A stretch of DNA of 64,000 nt from Linyphia triangularis (Eukaryota > Arthropoda > Arachnida > Araneae > Linyphiidae), in NCBI GenBank assembly GCA_963978545.1, contig OZ021729.1:84610670-84674669 (forward strand). Direction: 5' to 3'. The notes below the pieces were generated by a model. That model was not told the origin of the DNA and did no database searches. It was given only the letters and a program-made list of their open reading frames with translations. Shown one piece after another: positions 1 to 14,900 of this stretch (its first letter is position 1; every line of letters begins with the position of its first letter). The position numbers and the translations under genes are program-made.

Positions 1-504
1 CTGGGCGAAACATTTTGCCGCTTTATCTCACCGCTACCCCCAGACATTAATATTCGTTCACCGTCCAGAGAAGAACATTACAAGATCTCCGTGGCTTTGA
101 CTTCAGAAATTCAGTACATTCCATGTTTATGGAATCTTTAATAATAAGTAAATATTTGAAGAAGGAATAAGTCAATATCAGTAAATTAAATTATACAATC
201 AAAAATCAAATGTTTTGGCATCAACAGTGTAAACCAGTAGCATACGGAGTTAAACCAAAAGTAAAGATTATCAAATTAATTTATTTCAGTTTTTATATTA
301 TGAATTTTTTTTCCCACCGAGACCTACTTGTGTGATGTCACAAGTTTGGGGTTCAGAAATTATTTTCATTGGCCGGAGTTTTTAACTGTAACCGTTGTTT
401 CTATCAATAAAGTAAATAAAAACGCAGATAAATCTATGAATCGTCGAAGTAACAACGAATCGCGATTATGGCGTTTATGACGTCATAGTCACGTGATTTT
501 ACGT

Positions 505-658
505 AAGATTTTTAGGAATCCATGCAATTCACTGTTTTCCATGACTTATAGGCTTTTTTTGCTCAAAATCCATGACTTTCCATGACAAAATTGACCCAAT
601 GTTTAAATTCATGACTTTCCATGATTTTCCCTGACTTTCCATATGCGCGGAAACCCTG
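505..658 (-). mobile_element. hAT-like MITE fragment (CAGGGTTTCC terminus)
   Basis: Read on the minus strand it starts CAGGGTTTCCGCGC at 658 and continues with repeated ATGGAAAGTCATGG-like words, the same style as the CAGGGTTCCCAC family at 29092 and 52740. The other terminus was not found. Confidence 0.45.
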
Positions 659-1740
659 TTTATAAAATAATTGTTGGAATCTGTAATACATGATTGAATA
701 GCTTTATTTTGCAAATATCATGAAATTAAATCCAACAATGAAATCATCACATGCAAAAATTAATGTTTTGTCACATCCGTGTAGTAGTTGGCCACATGTA
801 AAAGAGAATGGTACATTAATTTTGTTGATATGTATATTCCTGAACATATAAACAACCTTATTTCAAAAGAAATTTAAAACAATAAACATACATTATAGAC
901 TTTTATTTTTGTTTTGTATATTTGATTTCAAAAGCATTGCAGTAGAAATTTAAGAAATTTGAATTTTTAAATAAATATGATTCTATGCAAATTTTTCAAA
1001 ATTGGATTTCCCCCTCCCCATTTTTTTAAAGTCACTGGTATTCAACTAATTCTCTTGTTTATTGCTAATTTTTATTGAAGTCAAGTAAGAGGTGAAATAA
1101 GACAACTTTTTCCTTAAAAATATCTACTTTTTTTTTTGCATCTACCTTTTGAGGTTTCAAAACTTAAAATTAAGTATTTATAATATTAGAACCGAAAAGA
1201 GAAGACAACTTTTTTTTCTGCATCAAGTGACATCCCACACTGTTATATTATCTTCTATTCTGGTTATTTTTTAGAAATAAACATTCAAAATACTGTTATC
1301 AAAATAAAAAATTGGCACTAAAATTATTATATTTCGTCAATTTTTAAGTTGCATAATATTTAACCATTTATAAAAGCAATGTTACTTATATTTTATAACT
1401 TTTTGTTTTAAATTTAACTCCACTAAATAATTATTTGCAGGTTTTATACCTTGTATCATATCAGTTTATACCTTGTTTTCACATCAGTGGACACTACTTT
1501 TTACAGTATTTATAAAAAATAAAAAGTTTTTATCTCAATCACACTAAATTATTACTAGTATTATTACTTTTAGTAATATTCTCCCTTTATAGTAAAGAAT
1601 AGGTCTTATGATTTTTTTTTTAATTTTGATCAAATTTGATTTTTTTGTAAAATTACCTGCATACTGCTGTAGATTATAATATTTTGCTTGAATTATTTTA
1701 AATACATATTGGAACTAAACATTATAAGTTAATTTTAGAT

Positions 1741-1776
<36 letters not shown>

Positions 1777-2194
1777 TGTCAACATTTCCTCTAACTTTTA
1801 CATGATAAAATCAGTTATGCTATAGCAAACCTCATTAAATTCCGTTACAAAAAGAAAGGAGATTGTAAAACCCTTTACACCATTCAAAAAAATTTTATTG
1901 ATACTAACTTTATAAAAATATCAATTAAACTTTTAACCCTATTTTGAACATATGAAAAATGTACAGTTGAAAACATTAGAATTTTTTTTTTAAACTTTTT
2001 TATTTTTGCCTTTTAATTCTTGCATTTACCTATGGTTAAATAATTTTAATAAACTCTAGAAAAAATAATATACATAAAACAAAACCTTTCCCATAGCATA
2101 AACTTGTATATAATTCTTTCAAAATAATTAACTCATTTATTATGTTTGCAAATTTAACTAGTTAAATACAAGACAAGTTTGGTACACTCAACAA

Positions 2195-2325
2195 CCTATT
2201 TTTATGCACAACGATAGATAATCAGGCCTGAAGCTACAGTTCAATGTAGGTTCCGAACCACAACGAACATCCATGCTTAACCCAGAACTCGAACCCGGCA
2301 CCTTTGGCAACCCAAGTTTTAATTA
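2195..2325 (-). repeat. tRNA-derived SINE remnant (family S1)
   Basis: Related to the copies at 5341 and 40235: shares TTCCGAACCACAA and CTCGAACCCGGCACCTTTGG. Truncated at the tRNA-like head. Lies in an ARHGAP1-like intron. Confidence 0.6.
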
Positions 2326-2401
2326 AAATTTGCACAAAAGAAGTCTCTAAAGTTATGATATAAAGGACAAAAGAAAATTCAATAAAAAAAAATGTTCTTA
2401 C

Positions 2402-2478
2402 CATTATCGTTATCTAGGTAGGCGATACACTCTCGCATCACTCTTGGAATGACATCACCTTTGTTGTGTTCTTTTATA
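2402..2478 (-). CDS. ARHGAP1: ARHGAP1-like coding exon 9 (start of RhoGAP domain)
   Basis: Encodes [20 protein letters not shown] then LDNDN, equivalent to the IPIVLRETVAYL helix of human ARHGAP1. Donor GTAAGA. The next exon, which should carry the GIFRRS arginine-finger motif, is not between 1 and 2401. Confidence 0.88.
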
Positions 2479-2957
2479 CTATAGAAAGAAAACTACATTT
2501 AATATTAGAGCCCAGCTACTTTTGCAATCTAATGCTGTTAGCAATTCAATACACCTATTGTGTACGAGAGTATTTCTCAAAGTTAAGAAATACAAAAACA
2601 ATATAATACTGCCCATAATTTTACTGCATATAATGTACATGAGAATTGATTTCTTTAAAAATATTTCAAAACTCAATTATCTGAATAAGATAAAATAATC
2701 AGGGGTTTATGCAGAAGAAAATTTGGATCCGTTCACGGACCCTTCACAAAATTCCATGTAAAAAAATGTACATCTATAATTGAGATATTTAAATCATCTA
2801 GAAGTAAAAGGATATCATTGTAAATATCTGTTAAGTACCTCCTCAACAATAAAAACTTTAAATTGTTTTTATTATTGCATGAAAATGTCCCAAAAATATT
2901 AAAAATTGTAAATTTTTCATTATTTTTTTTTTTTTTTTTTTCACAAAAGAAGGACAC

Positions 2958-2999
<42 letters not shown>

Positions 3000-5900
3000 A
3001 GATAGACCCCTGATAACAAAAATGTATAGAAAAATGAAGAAAGCATATCATACTTTCAAGCAGTGTTATAACCAAAACCCAAGCAATATTGATATTGATT
3101 TTGTGGTAAATAATATGCATAATTATTATCATTATTTTAAAATATTTATTCTTTTGAATAAGGAAAAAGAAAAGAAAACACATTACACCAAGCTCTTCAA
3201 TAGTAATAGGACAAATAGAAATAAAAAAACTCACTATGAAATTGGAACTCTGAATTGTTGAGTTTCAAATGATGGCATGTTCGTATGGAAGGAGCTAGAA
3301 GAAGTCATTTTGGAATTCTTCGTAGCAGCTAACAGCTTTTTATCATGTCTGGAAAAACAGAATTGAGTAAATGACAGTAAACAAAACATTTTGCACAAAA
3401 TAAATTTAAAATAAAGACAAAATAAAAACTGCAGGATTAAACATTAAAAACAGTTTAGTAACACTAACTCTCACTTTGAGTTAATTTGTAAATATTTATG
3501 AAATAAAAATCATTATAGCACCTTTTATCCATACCTTCTCTCAATGGTTTCCAAAGTAAAAAGACGAAAATCAATTTGAATCTCCTAGATATTTCTTTGT
3601 GATTATAATTTATGACCAATTACGATTGATATAAATTTCATTACTCAGTTAAATTTTATGATTTCTGTGAAAGTAGGTGAAAAGTATAGAATATGGAATA
3701 ACTCAGGGCGAATTTGCTACCACTTAAGCAGAGTTTTGAGTTTGTCAACCACTTTAGCAGGATATTTGAAAGTAATGACTTTAGCATAACAATGGACAAT
3801 TCCTGCACTTTTTAATTTTTTTTTTTTTTTTTTTTATTCAAATCTAAATGTTTCCAGAAGGCCATAAACAAACATTTCTGCTCACTGCGCTTTTTCTTTT
3901 TTTAATTTGCAACCTACAATCTATGATTTATTTAGGCGGGAAAAACGACTCATTCGGCTTGAAGCTAATATGACGTACATCACTTGTTCCGAACTTGTTT
4001 GAAACGCAGCAGCAGAAACTAGTTTTGTAAGTTTCTCACAAATCGTGCCAACGCAAGACAAGGTCTAACTGTCTAAAAAACTCACACAACTATTTGGCAG
4101 AAGCCTCACAATAACCATAGAGAACAAAAGGATATCTTGACTTCCCTGCTAAAATGTAGCGTTTTGATCGAACTGCAATCGGACAATATTTTCAAGCATT
4201 TTCTTTTCTTAATATTCAAATAATATTTTTTTTAAAGAACTTTTGTTTGAATATTTGGAATCAGAAAAAAATTCTTCATAAATCTAAACTAATTTCACTC
4301 TTTTTTAAAAAATGCGGGAATTGTCCATTGCTCTGTTTACCAAGTTCTTAATTTCCAATATCATTATCTTCTTTGATAATTGTAGGTTACTACTTTTGCT
4401 GTGTTTGGATGATTTGTTGAACTTTACTTAATGTTAACTAAAACGTAATTTTAAAAAGGACCAATTTACTAGATCACTATTTTTGTTTTTTTCATACCTT
4501 ACATTCTGAAATTAATACATTAAAAAAAACTTCCTTCAATTCAAAGTGAATTGATAACTAGACTCTAAATAAATACTAGATTACTAGATAAAAACAAAAT
4601 TATACTCTTTCGACTGAGAAATAAAGAATTTACTGCGCTCGAATTAACTTTCTGCATCTATCTATCATTAAGGCCATTTTGCCATGCAATAATAACAGAC
4701 ATTGTACAGATCCTAAGCAAAAAAAAAAAATTGCTAAGCTTTATTAAAAAGCAATGAAAACCAACAAAAAACATAAAATTTGTAAAACATTTCAGAAGTC
4801 AAACAACTTTAAACAATTTTACAACATTGACAAATAGGTGAATCTAATTGAACCAAGCTTTACAACTTAATAAGCAGCATTCAAAGCACTAAAATTTCAA
4901 TCTAAAAAGCTGAAAGCAGTGCTTCCACTGAACACTGCACTATATCTCATAAAATTAAATAAAACTGACACTACAAAAAATATAATAGTAGGACTTAAAC
5001 GTAAAACAATAAGATTATAGTTACATATCAGTCTATACATAGTTATAGGCTAGAGTAAACACACACACAAAATATATATACATAGCATTTAACTTTTATT
5101 TAATGTAAGTAGGATTTACAATTTCCCTATTGAAACATAAAATTACCTTGAGTTCAAATATTAACATTTACGACACTTAAAAATTTCATACTTAACAATG
5201 AAAATTTATTTAAAAATTAGAATTGACTTATTAAAATTCAATATACTTCCAAAAATTTATTTACTTACAATGTAACAAGACGTGAAATAAAAGGTGCATA
5301 ATAAACATATTAATTGTATAAACATATTTGGTTGTATGCTCAAAGACCAATTTTTATGCACAATGAAGGCTAATCAGGCAGGGACCTACAGCTTAATGTG
5401 GATTCCGAACCACAATGAATATAAATGCCTAACCCGGGCTTCGAACCCAGTACCTTTGGCATGCGAGGCCACAGCGTCAACCACACAGCCATCAGGTGGG
5501 CTCATATATTATGAGCCTTAGATATAAGTTGGCAGAGTATTCACAGAGAAAAAAATTTCAATGCAGCACCATAAAGAAGAAGAATTGACATTATTTAGTA
5601 AGGACTTACTCTAAAACTGGCTTTGGAATGGCAAGTTGATCAAAATGCAGATGTTGCTTTAGTTCGTGAAGATAATTCACATACATGACTTTTTTACCAA
5701 ATTTTGCACTGAAACAAATATTTTTCATATTTAGATTACAAAAAATATGGGTTTTAACTTTAAAAAAAAAATTTAAGGTACATTAGTATTCAAGCTTGCA
5801 ATGTAATGCAATTGTCACAGAATTGATTTGTATGACTTTTTAACAAGAAATTAAAATAATTTACTCATAAAGAGGCAGACAATACAAAATTAAAATTAAT

Positions 5901-8900
5901 TTTCCAAATTCTTAGTTGTGCATGAGATTAAAGTGAAGACAAGAGATAAGCTAACAAAAACTTTTATAATTTTAAAAACAATTTTGCAACACAAAAAGCT
6001 ATTTGTGACTCGTATTCTACTCTGTACCAAATACATGAATACAGACAAATATGAGAACTTAAAAAAATAAATTAAAATACTTGCCAAATAAATAAAAAAT
6101 TTATTGGAGAATAAATTTAAAATAACTGACCATGACATAATATTAGCAGCCGAGGAAAAACATGGATGTTTTGTAGCTTACTTTAAGCTTAAAAAAAAGC
6201 GGGTAAAATATTAAAGTTTGAATTGATTATTTAAAATACTATAGATTTTCTTTGCCATTCTTATCATCATATTTGCTTATTCATGACATAATATTTACTG
6301 AAAGGAAAAACACAGATGTTTTGTAGCTTACTTCATGCTTAAAAAGAAGCGTGTAAAATATTAAAGTTAGAAATGATTATTTGAAATACTATAGACTTTC
6401 TTTGTATACACTGAATACATGTTTTCTTTAGGTATTTATACATCCTACAAATGGATGAAAAACATGCAAGCAAGTGCGTAAAAAGAGGTTGATACTAAAG
6501 CATACAAATTGGCTCAAGTTAGTGATATTCTTCTTTATTAAAATGCAGAAATAAAATATGTTACACTTCAAGCAAAACTGTTTATAACTAAATGAATTAA
6601 TAATTCTCTAAATTAATCATCTGTTTTTAGAGACTGTTTCCATTGATAAAAAAAATAAAAAATTTAAGACTCAGCAATAAGAGTAGGGTTTCATTCATGA
6701 AAGCACACTTACCTAATTACAGGCTTAAATAACCTCCAAACAAATCGAATGAAGTTGGTAGGGTGGACTAGATACAGAGCCTTTAAATTCTTCTTATACC
6801 TAAACATAGATGAGTTTTGAATAAGGACAAAATTCCAAGTATTTATGAAAATAGAAGTAAAACCTAACAAAAGGTGCAATGTCACTCAATTTTGTTACAG
6901 ACATTTACAATGTCAACTTTGCTATTGTGTAATGAAAAATAGAGAGATTCTACATTTTGATTGATATACAAACTTGTAAAAGTTGATTTTATGAAAATTT
7001 TATTGTAAAGAAAGTTCATCAAATTGGAAATGAACATGATTACTCATCAAATTAAAAATTATACAAATAATGATAAAAAATAAATACATAAAAGGCTTTT
7101 AAGAAAATAAAACCTTACAAAGAAATGAAAACAAATTTCTAATAAAGGAAAAGAGTATGCATAACATAATAAAAATAGAAACTGTGCTAAGGAGTGCTCG
7201 AAAAAGAGCCTAAGCTCGACCAACATAACATACACTCGCATGTATGCCACTTTGGCATGGGACTTAGCGGCGGAACACTGCAGCGTTCCTAGATACACTT
7301 GCTGAATGAGAAATTTCAACTGGTATCCAAGTAAATGCATTTCATAAATTACAAATTCTGGATGTTAGCATCTGAGATTCAACTATCATAAGAGACATTT
7401 TTTAGTAGAAAGAAAAGAAAAAAAGTTTAAGAAATGTCTAGTTTTTTATATTACACAGATATATCAATTAGGGAATTTGGAGAAAGGAATTTAAAACTCA
7501 TAAAGCAGAAATTTGTCACTTACTTTCTTCCAAATGCTTTGTATGCTTCCCAAAGCCAACTAAGAGGTAATTTATTTTTGCTGTTCAATCCGTAGTGGAA
7601 ATACACAAGCGTGTAGTCAGCTTCCACAAACTGATCCAATGTACGCATCAGGTATCTGAAATAGGGTCACATTTGGATTAGTAATAAAACCATATCATTG
7701 TGTATTCCATGCACAAACAATGGATACACGATTACTTGCTCTTGAACTGTTTTAGAGTTCTACTAAGCTATGTTATATTAGTATTTCGGTAAGCATACAC
7801 TTTTTATTTGTTTATAAAAAAATTTCTAAAAAGGATGGTAGGTAATTTTTTATGCTGTCAAAAATCTCTTTGAGTAGTCAAAATAGGACATTACAATGCA
7901 TAAGTGTTTATTGGAGATAATTTTATTTTATAAAATTTTATACTAAACCACAAACGGATGAATAAATATGAAATGTTTTTAGAAATCAAATCGATACATA
8001 ATGACTAAATATATATAATCTTATTTCTTTCATAAATCATTTTGTCTACAGTTGATGCTAAATAATAAGTGAAGGGCTGCTTCAAAAAACGATCCGAGTT
8101 CGTTTTTCGCAATTCTCCAAAAAAAAGCTGATTTATAGTTTCAAGTCTCTGTGCTTGTACGAGGGTTGAGGTAAATAGTTGATAATGATCTCATGTACTA
8201 TGATATTTATTTGCCAGAGGACTCAGGGTGGTTGAACTATCTGCTATAACCTGGCAGATGGTGTTAAAACCTCGATTTCGAAAAAATTCAACTCGGATCG
8301 TTCTTTGCCGTGGCCCTTCAAGTATTTATGAATAATCAATTAGTAAAATGTAGCAGTACATATTATTATGGTTGTCCATAGTTGTAGGGTATTATTTTCA
8401 AAATCTTATCCCGATAACTTTAATTCAATTTTCGGAAATTTACCTTAGTAGTCTAGCATGATTGATAGCTTTGTTTGATGGCAACTTACAAGCTGAAATC
8501 ACTATCACTTTACGACCATAGGAATCGTCACCTGAAGAGAACAATGAGGAATTAAAAAACAAAAGTATTGATAGAGCACATGAATCAAGACAAGAGTTTT
8601 ATACATCATATCACGATGCAATATTGGTATAAAACAAATTTTATAAAATAATAAATGGTACAGGGTAGTTTTCATTTTGTCACTAAGGATAAATGAAGTA
8701 AAAAATCTTAATAAACAAATAACCCATAAAATAAAGTGTTTAATATAAGTTCTTCAAGTGCATTGCCAACTTTTATGCACAACTGTAACCTTTAAGTAAT
8801 TTTGAGCTCAGATCGAGTTTTCATTTTTGACATCTGCAAAGAAATCTATTAAATCCAATGTCATGCGCTAACCCTTTTTTGCCCCCAAAAATCTCGATAG

Positions 8901-11900
8901 AATGCGTTATTATCGACAACGATTCGGTGGATTAATTGGTCTTCTAAAGAATCTACAGAAGTTTGAGTAGAAGTGGCCTTTTAGTGACAGCCCCAAAACT
9001 TCATAAAATGTATTGTCATCAACAACCAGTTTGCCTGACAACTTTTAGTTTGGTTAGATGACAACAAGTGTGTTAATTATTTCTCAGCAGATTCGTCTTT
9101 CACAAACAAAGAAAATTTAAGTTAAAATAAAGAATTTTAAAAGAGAAAAAAAAGGGACCTCTAATATGTATTCAAAAACAAAATTCAAATTTCTTAAGTT
9201 GAAACTTAACCAAAAAGGGTACAGTTTTCAAGGTTTTCTTTTACAAGACAGCACAAGGAAATAAAGACACTACCCTGCAAATACCAAGGATGTAAAGTAG
9301 TCTGGTTTGTCTAAAATTGTCTTTCTCGATACCAATGATAGTGAGCTAGACAATAAAACTAGTCCAATCCACTCCAAATTGCTTCTAGTTCCCCAAGAAA
9401 AAGATTTTTTTTTCAAGCAAGGTTCAAGCAACTACTTTTTACTTTGACAAGCCATGTAGAAGACATTGCTTGTAATAACAACAATGAAAAAAAAAATGTC
9501 TTCAGGCCTGAGATTTTACTTGGCTGCAGATAAGTTTATCAGTGATTATTTAAAAAAAAAAAAATTACTCTGGCTTTTCAATCACAAAACATACCTTGAA
9601 GTATAAAACAAAATAAAATCAGAAAAATTAATGGTAATTCGGATCATTTCGTTTGTCAACACTGGTCCTGGCATGTTTAGTCAAAAATTTAAAGAATAGA
9701 TAATTGAAAGGCTAAGAGAATGAAGAAAATGCAAAAGTAAGGAATCTAGCTGTATATATTTTTGGGTACAAAATCCAATTGAAGAATATTCAATTTACTG
9801 TGAATATTCTTCAAGATCAAGATCTGTGGAAAGGGTGTAAATCTTCTAAAGAAAAATTACCTTGAATTTGCACTCTTGTCACGTTACGTGATGACAAGCG
9901 TCGATATATACATCAATGGTAACCTCGGAACATTCTCGCCATGATTAGCCAGTGGTGTAACGTAGGCACGGCACATGCTCCACATAGCTCATATAAACAT
10001 GGCCCTAGGCGTTTACAGTTAGCCTTGCTGTTTTCGTAAGTCGTCTGGTTGCTTTTCGCGAGTTTGAATGCCGAGCTGGCGTTTTTGGCTAACGCTGGTT
10101 GGTGAACCATTGTTAAGTGTCCTGCACAGCTCCTACAAAACCGTCAATTACTCCAACACAAGTATGTGGCATGGAAGCCTTTGTAACTTTGCTGTTTCCT
10201 TCTTAAAATTGTCCTCCCCTGCTTGATTTAGAATACCTCTGTCTGCGAGTGCACTTCCTGATCAATAAACGTTAATGCTTATTCTTCTAAAATCATCTTG
10301 TGTATTTATTTAATATCAGGGTGTGTTACAATAAGCGTCTGCGACAAGATGCGGCATTACACTTAATGGGAGAAATTCCAGAAATGTTTAACAGTTAGTC
10401 CGGCGACAGAGAAAAGCGACTATTTGCTCAATCACCTTAGTGTCTAATGACTTTGAAAAGGAGACTGAAGAGGCAACTGCAGGTAACGATCCCAAGACCT
10501 CTTGCATGCTAGGTGTGTATTTTGCCTCCCAGTTGCAAGTGGGATGTATCAAAAGGTAACTTTTAAGATGTTAACTCTTAAAATTTCCCTTTTTAATGTA
10601 ATGTGCCTTCTTTATTAATCAAAATAATGTAGTTCATTATCACAGAAAGCTGGAATAAATGTCACAACTTAGTGACATGAATCACCTTCATTCGCTGCAT
10701 AAATTACAATTTTAAATAATATAACACATAAAAACAGAGTTTTTAAAAAATCCTTAATATGCATTGTCAATTTTTATATTTATTAGCACAGCACCGGTAT
10801 CAAAAACATTTCTACCAGCAAAATGTGTGGCAAACTACATTTCAAAATTTATTTATTAAAAATGAACATGAATTTATGCTCCGACATCAAAATATCATTT
10901 ATTTATTCCGATTAAATTTTATTATTATTTATTTATTAAAAAAAAATTTGGCAACTGGATAAGGGAAAAAGGGGAATTTTAACACAATTTTATTAGTATT
11001 CTGTAAAGGCAACAATTTAGTGACAGTAACAGCCCCAAAATTTGATAGAATGTATTGTCATCGACAATGAACCTATCTGTCAAGTTTCAGCCCGGTTGGA
11101 TGACGGCAAGGGGGTTAATTAAGTGTCCGCAGATTTGCCTCTCATCGACACACACAAAATTGAAGTTAGTATAAAGGATTTAAATAATACTACACACTCC
11201 ATGATTCACTTAGCCCTTCGTTTATTGAAATACAACAGATTATTTTTAATCCAAGAACGGCATTGCAATTTCACATCAACACAACCAACCTCACCTGCGA
11301 TCTCAATGATCCCGTACTGTGCGATATCCGAGAAGTCGTCTTCTTCCTCTTCCTCTGTCCTGTTGTCGTTGCCATCCTCCTCTGTGTCATCTGGTCGAAA
11401 CGGCTCTGTACCGAGGATCTCCTCGAAGTTATCTTCCATCAGGCCGTCCGACATTGGAGATTCCAAGAGGTCGCTGTCTGGATTGATAGCCTCTTTGTCA
11501 TTGTCTAGATCCATATCTAAAAGAAAGGCAAATACTTAGATTTGTGTAAAAAAATTTGTAAACAGGATTCATATTGGAGCCCATGATAAAAAGTTTTTTT
11601 AAACTCATCTTACAGTAGGGATAAAAAATCTCCCTTCCCAATTGAATTTAGTAAGTTACAATACATTGAGTGTAGTGGCAAAATTACAAGCAATTGTAGT
11701 TTTGAACATTTACATGTGAACACATATATAAAAAAAAATTGGCATACAGCCGATGTACAATTTACACTGGGCTTTAAGTTCCAGCTCGTTCCAAAGTTGT
11801 TTTTTATTTCAGTTTTATAAAACATCGATACATCAATACAACTGAACAACATCGGTACACACCTCTTTTTATAGAAGCATGCACAAGCCCACACAATACC

Positions 11901-14900
11901 TTTCCTGCACATGCCCAAACATTAAGTAGGGACGGACACCAGGCCACACTTTTGACCAAATGAAAACAATACCCTTGGGCTTAAGGCCCCGGGGTAACAA
12001 TAAGTGTGTATACCTTTAAAATATGATAAGTAGGTGTATAAATTTGCTGTGGATATTACAGATATCATTTACAGTTTCCTAGTACAAGCTCATCCTGGAA
12101 TCAACATTATTATTGCTATTTGAAGAACAACCATTATCAGTTAAATAAGTAAAGAGCTTTTCTATCAATTAAAAATAAGCCACCTGAAGCCAAGACCATG
12201 GGCAAGTGCTTCGTTTACCAATGTGGAATTCAGGTACTGTCAAGAAGGAGAGTTGAAGCTGAATGATACACAACAGCTAATTACAGGCAATTAAAAATTC
12301 AACATAGTTGAACTTTTTTTTAACTAATTTTCAAACTGAATACACCAGCACTGACATATAGGATTCACAAATGATCACTCTCAATACCTTACAGTAAACA
12401 TGACAATTGACAAATCAATAAAAGCAAATGCATATACCTCCTTCTACAACATGAACTAATTCAGTGTCATCGAATTCCAAGGCAGGTTCAAAGTCGCAAC
12501 TGTGGTCCCCAGGCACGCTGTCACTACTAGAGGACCTGGAGGACTCTCCACCTGCTGAAGACAAATAATATAAACCATAAAAACAAAGTTCTTAATATAA
12601 ATATATATATAAATATGATATGCATAAAATATAAATATGCATCACCAATTTTTATATTCATTAACATGGCGTCGTTTCTGTTGTCAGCATGTGCTTGGTG
12701 GTGTTGGTATCTAATTTTAAATTTTAAAAACATCTTTATCAACAAGATATGCAGTAAACTATTGTTCAAATTCATTAAAAATGAAATAAATTTTACATTC
12801 ATTAAAAATGAATGTGAATTTATGTATTCACATCCAAATCAAATGCTATTTCAGCGTGACTGGATGACGGCAAAGTTGCTCTTTTAGTATTCTGTACAAG
12901 CAACCTTTTAATGACAGTGACAGCCCTCAAAACTAGATTGAATGCATTGTCATCTAAATCGAATCTATCTGCCAACTTTCAGCCTGATTGGATGATGGCA
13001 AAGGGAGTTAAACCAACCACAGACACATACAAAATTTAAGTTAATATAAAGGATTTAAAAATCACAACTTTCATTCATAATTGAGTTAGAAATGGCGCAT
13101 TTAAATCGCAATGCAACATTCTTGCATAAACATGCACAGTCGGATGTCCAAAACACAGATCAACTTCTGGACAATTTTGCATTTTTAAAATAAAATGCAT
13201 GGAATATTTCATGAAATAGAAGATAAGTATTTAATTTCCTAAAAAAAAAAAAAGATTGCTAAAAATTGCTACAAGATGGTAACTAAATTAAACGAAAAGT
13301 TCCTCTAAATTCCAAGATAAATTTCCATAACATTTGGTACTAAATTTCTTTGCTTTAATAGTTTAGTGGTTTTGCTGAAAATTGAAATATTAGTATATGG
13401 AAAGGATTGGCCAATATTAATTGCTGTAGGGATGATGAAAAAGATAGTGGTTCCACTTAGTGTTTTATAAAAACCAAAAAAAATAATTTTTAAAAAAAAT
13501 CTGAAAAATTCAAAATATACTTTACTTGATCTAAATGAACAAGATAAAAGTTATAAACAATGACTTTTTATCAATTTTAAAATCATCTTCAATGGGTTAA
13601 AACATTGATTTCATTATTACTCAACTACAACAGTTTTTAATTTTCATTTCAAGCCAATGAAACTTGAAATAAGTTAGTAACCTTAGCATCTAGAATTTTG
13701 TGAAATCTTTAATACATTTTAGGACAATTCCATTTAATGTAGTTATGAGGTTTTGCACAATAATTCGAACCACAACCTTGAAGGTTCCCGTCCTTTTTCA
13801 AATTATCACAAAGGATTATATTATGCCAAAAGCAAAAATTTGGAGAATTTTAAAATGCTAAACAATCTAAACTATGTACTTCAGCTGCAAATGTATGCAA
13901 TGATATGTTATGTGTTATACTGTCACCACTGTTAAATCCTATTAAACACATCTATTAAAATCAAAATTGTTTCCTGCAATTACTACATTCTCCCAATCTT
14001 CATCAGATATTCTTATTTTCTTTAAAACAGGACTTTTCAAAACCTTCTAACAGCCTGAATTTTAATGAAGTACACATTAATTTATTTATTTATGAACCCA
14101 TTAGTATCCCACTCTGGAACTTTGTCGATCATTAAATATTAACATGAACTAAATTTTGGAATTTTGTAAACATTTTTGAAAACGTATTTTTTTTTTTTTT
14201 TTCAATTTAAAATTGAAATTTTAAATGAAATTTAAAAAAAAAAAAAAAAAAAAAAAACTTTTTATTCACAGCTGTATTATATTAAAGGCCATACAAATTG
14301 CTAAAAATTGGCACATTAACCATACCTCTAGCTTAAATAGAAAAGTACTTATAATTTGAAAAATGACAATTTGTGAATTTTGGCTAAATTTTAAATTTTT
14401 AAACACCTGTATTTTCAAAATATGTATATATTTTAGTAAAATTTTGCGTTTTTCTAAGTCTACATATATATAAAATTTCTGCCAAATTTTATCAAAATCT
14501 GAGATGCCAAGGTAAAATATTTAAAAAGAGTGTGCTGATTCGACACAGAATGACCTTAACGTAGAAATGTTTAATACCAGCACTTCTGCCAAAATCGTAC
14601 GTTTCTAACGAGTTCTACTGTTGGCATGCTTATTTACTTGATTGGTTTTAATTAGTTGGCAATTGGAAATAATTTATTGATCAGTCAAAAACTGTTTTCA
14701 ATCCTTCTTCCTTGGTTGTGTAAGTAAAATTAAACTGAGTTGTGTTAATAATATTCCCTAATGCATAGATCCGACTCTTTCGTGTAAATACATCAAAAGT
14801 AAACATTATATATACTATATTTAATTATAAGTTCACAATGTGCCAAAACTAGTATAATATTAAAATCAACACTCACCAAATACAAATAGAATTTAAATAT

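Larger units (their letters stand above)
1..2401. other. ARHGAP1-like intron sequence (right part)
   Basis: AT-rich intron between exon 9 and the next exon outside the window. It holds a repeat end near 505-658, a T30 tract at about 1742-1771 and a SINE remnant at about 2195-2325. Positions 1-151 are more GC-rich and open on the plus strand for about 46 codons (ends TAA); the amino acids are vaguely gag-like, too weak to call. Confidence 0.5.

Noticed and set aside
3235..3237. In-frame TAG as the end of the ARHGAP1-like protein
   Set aside because: It spans a GTGAGT donor, and the next exon continues the RhoGAP homology in phase.
2863..3261. 132-codon plus-strand open frame
   Set aside because: It is mostly Phe and Lys from poly-T and poly-A tracts and overlaps ARHGAP1-like exon 8 in antisense; no domain features.
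11123..11539. Ser-rich plus-strand open frame of 138 codons
   Set aside because: Antisense shadow of the acidic ARHGAP1-like exon 3: Asp/Glu codons read backwards give Ser-rich runs.
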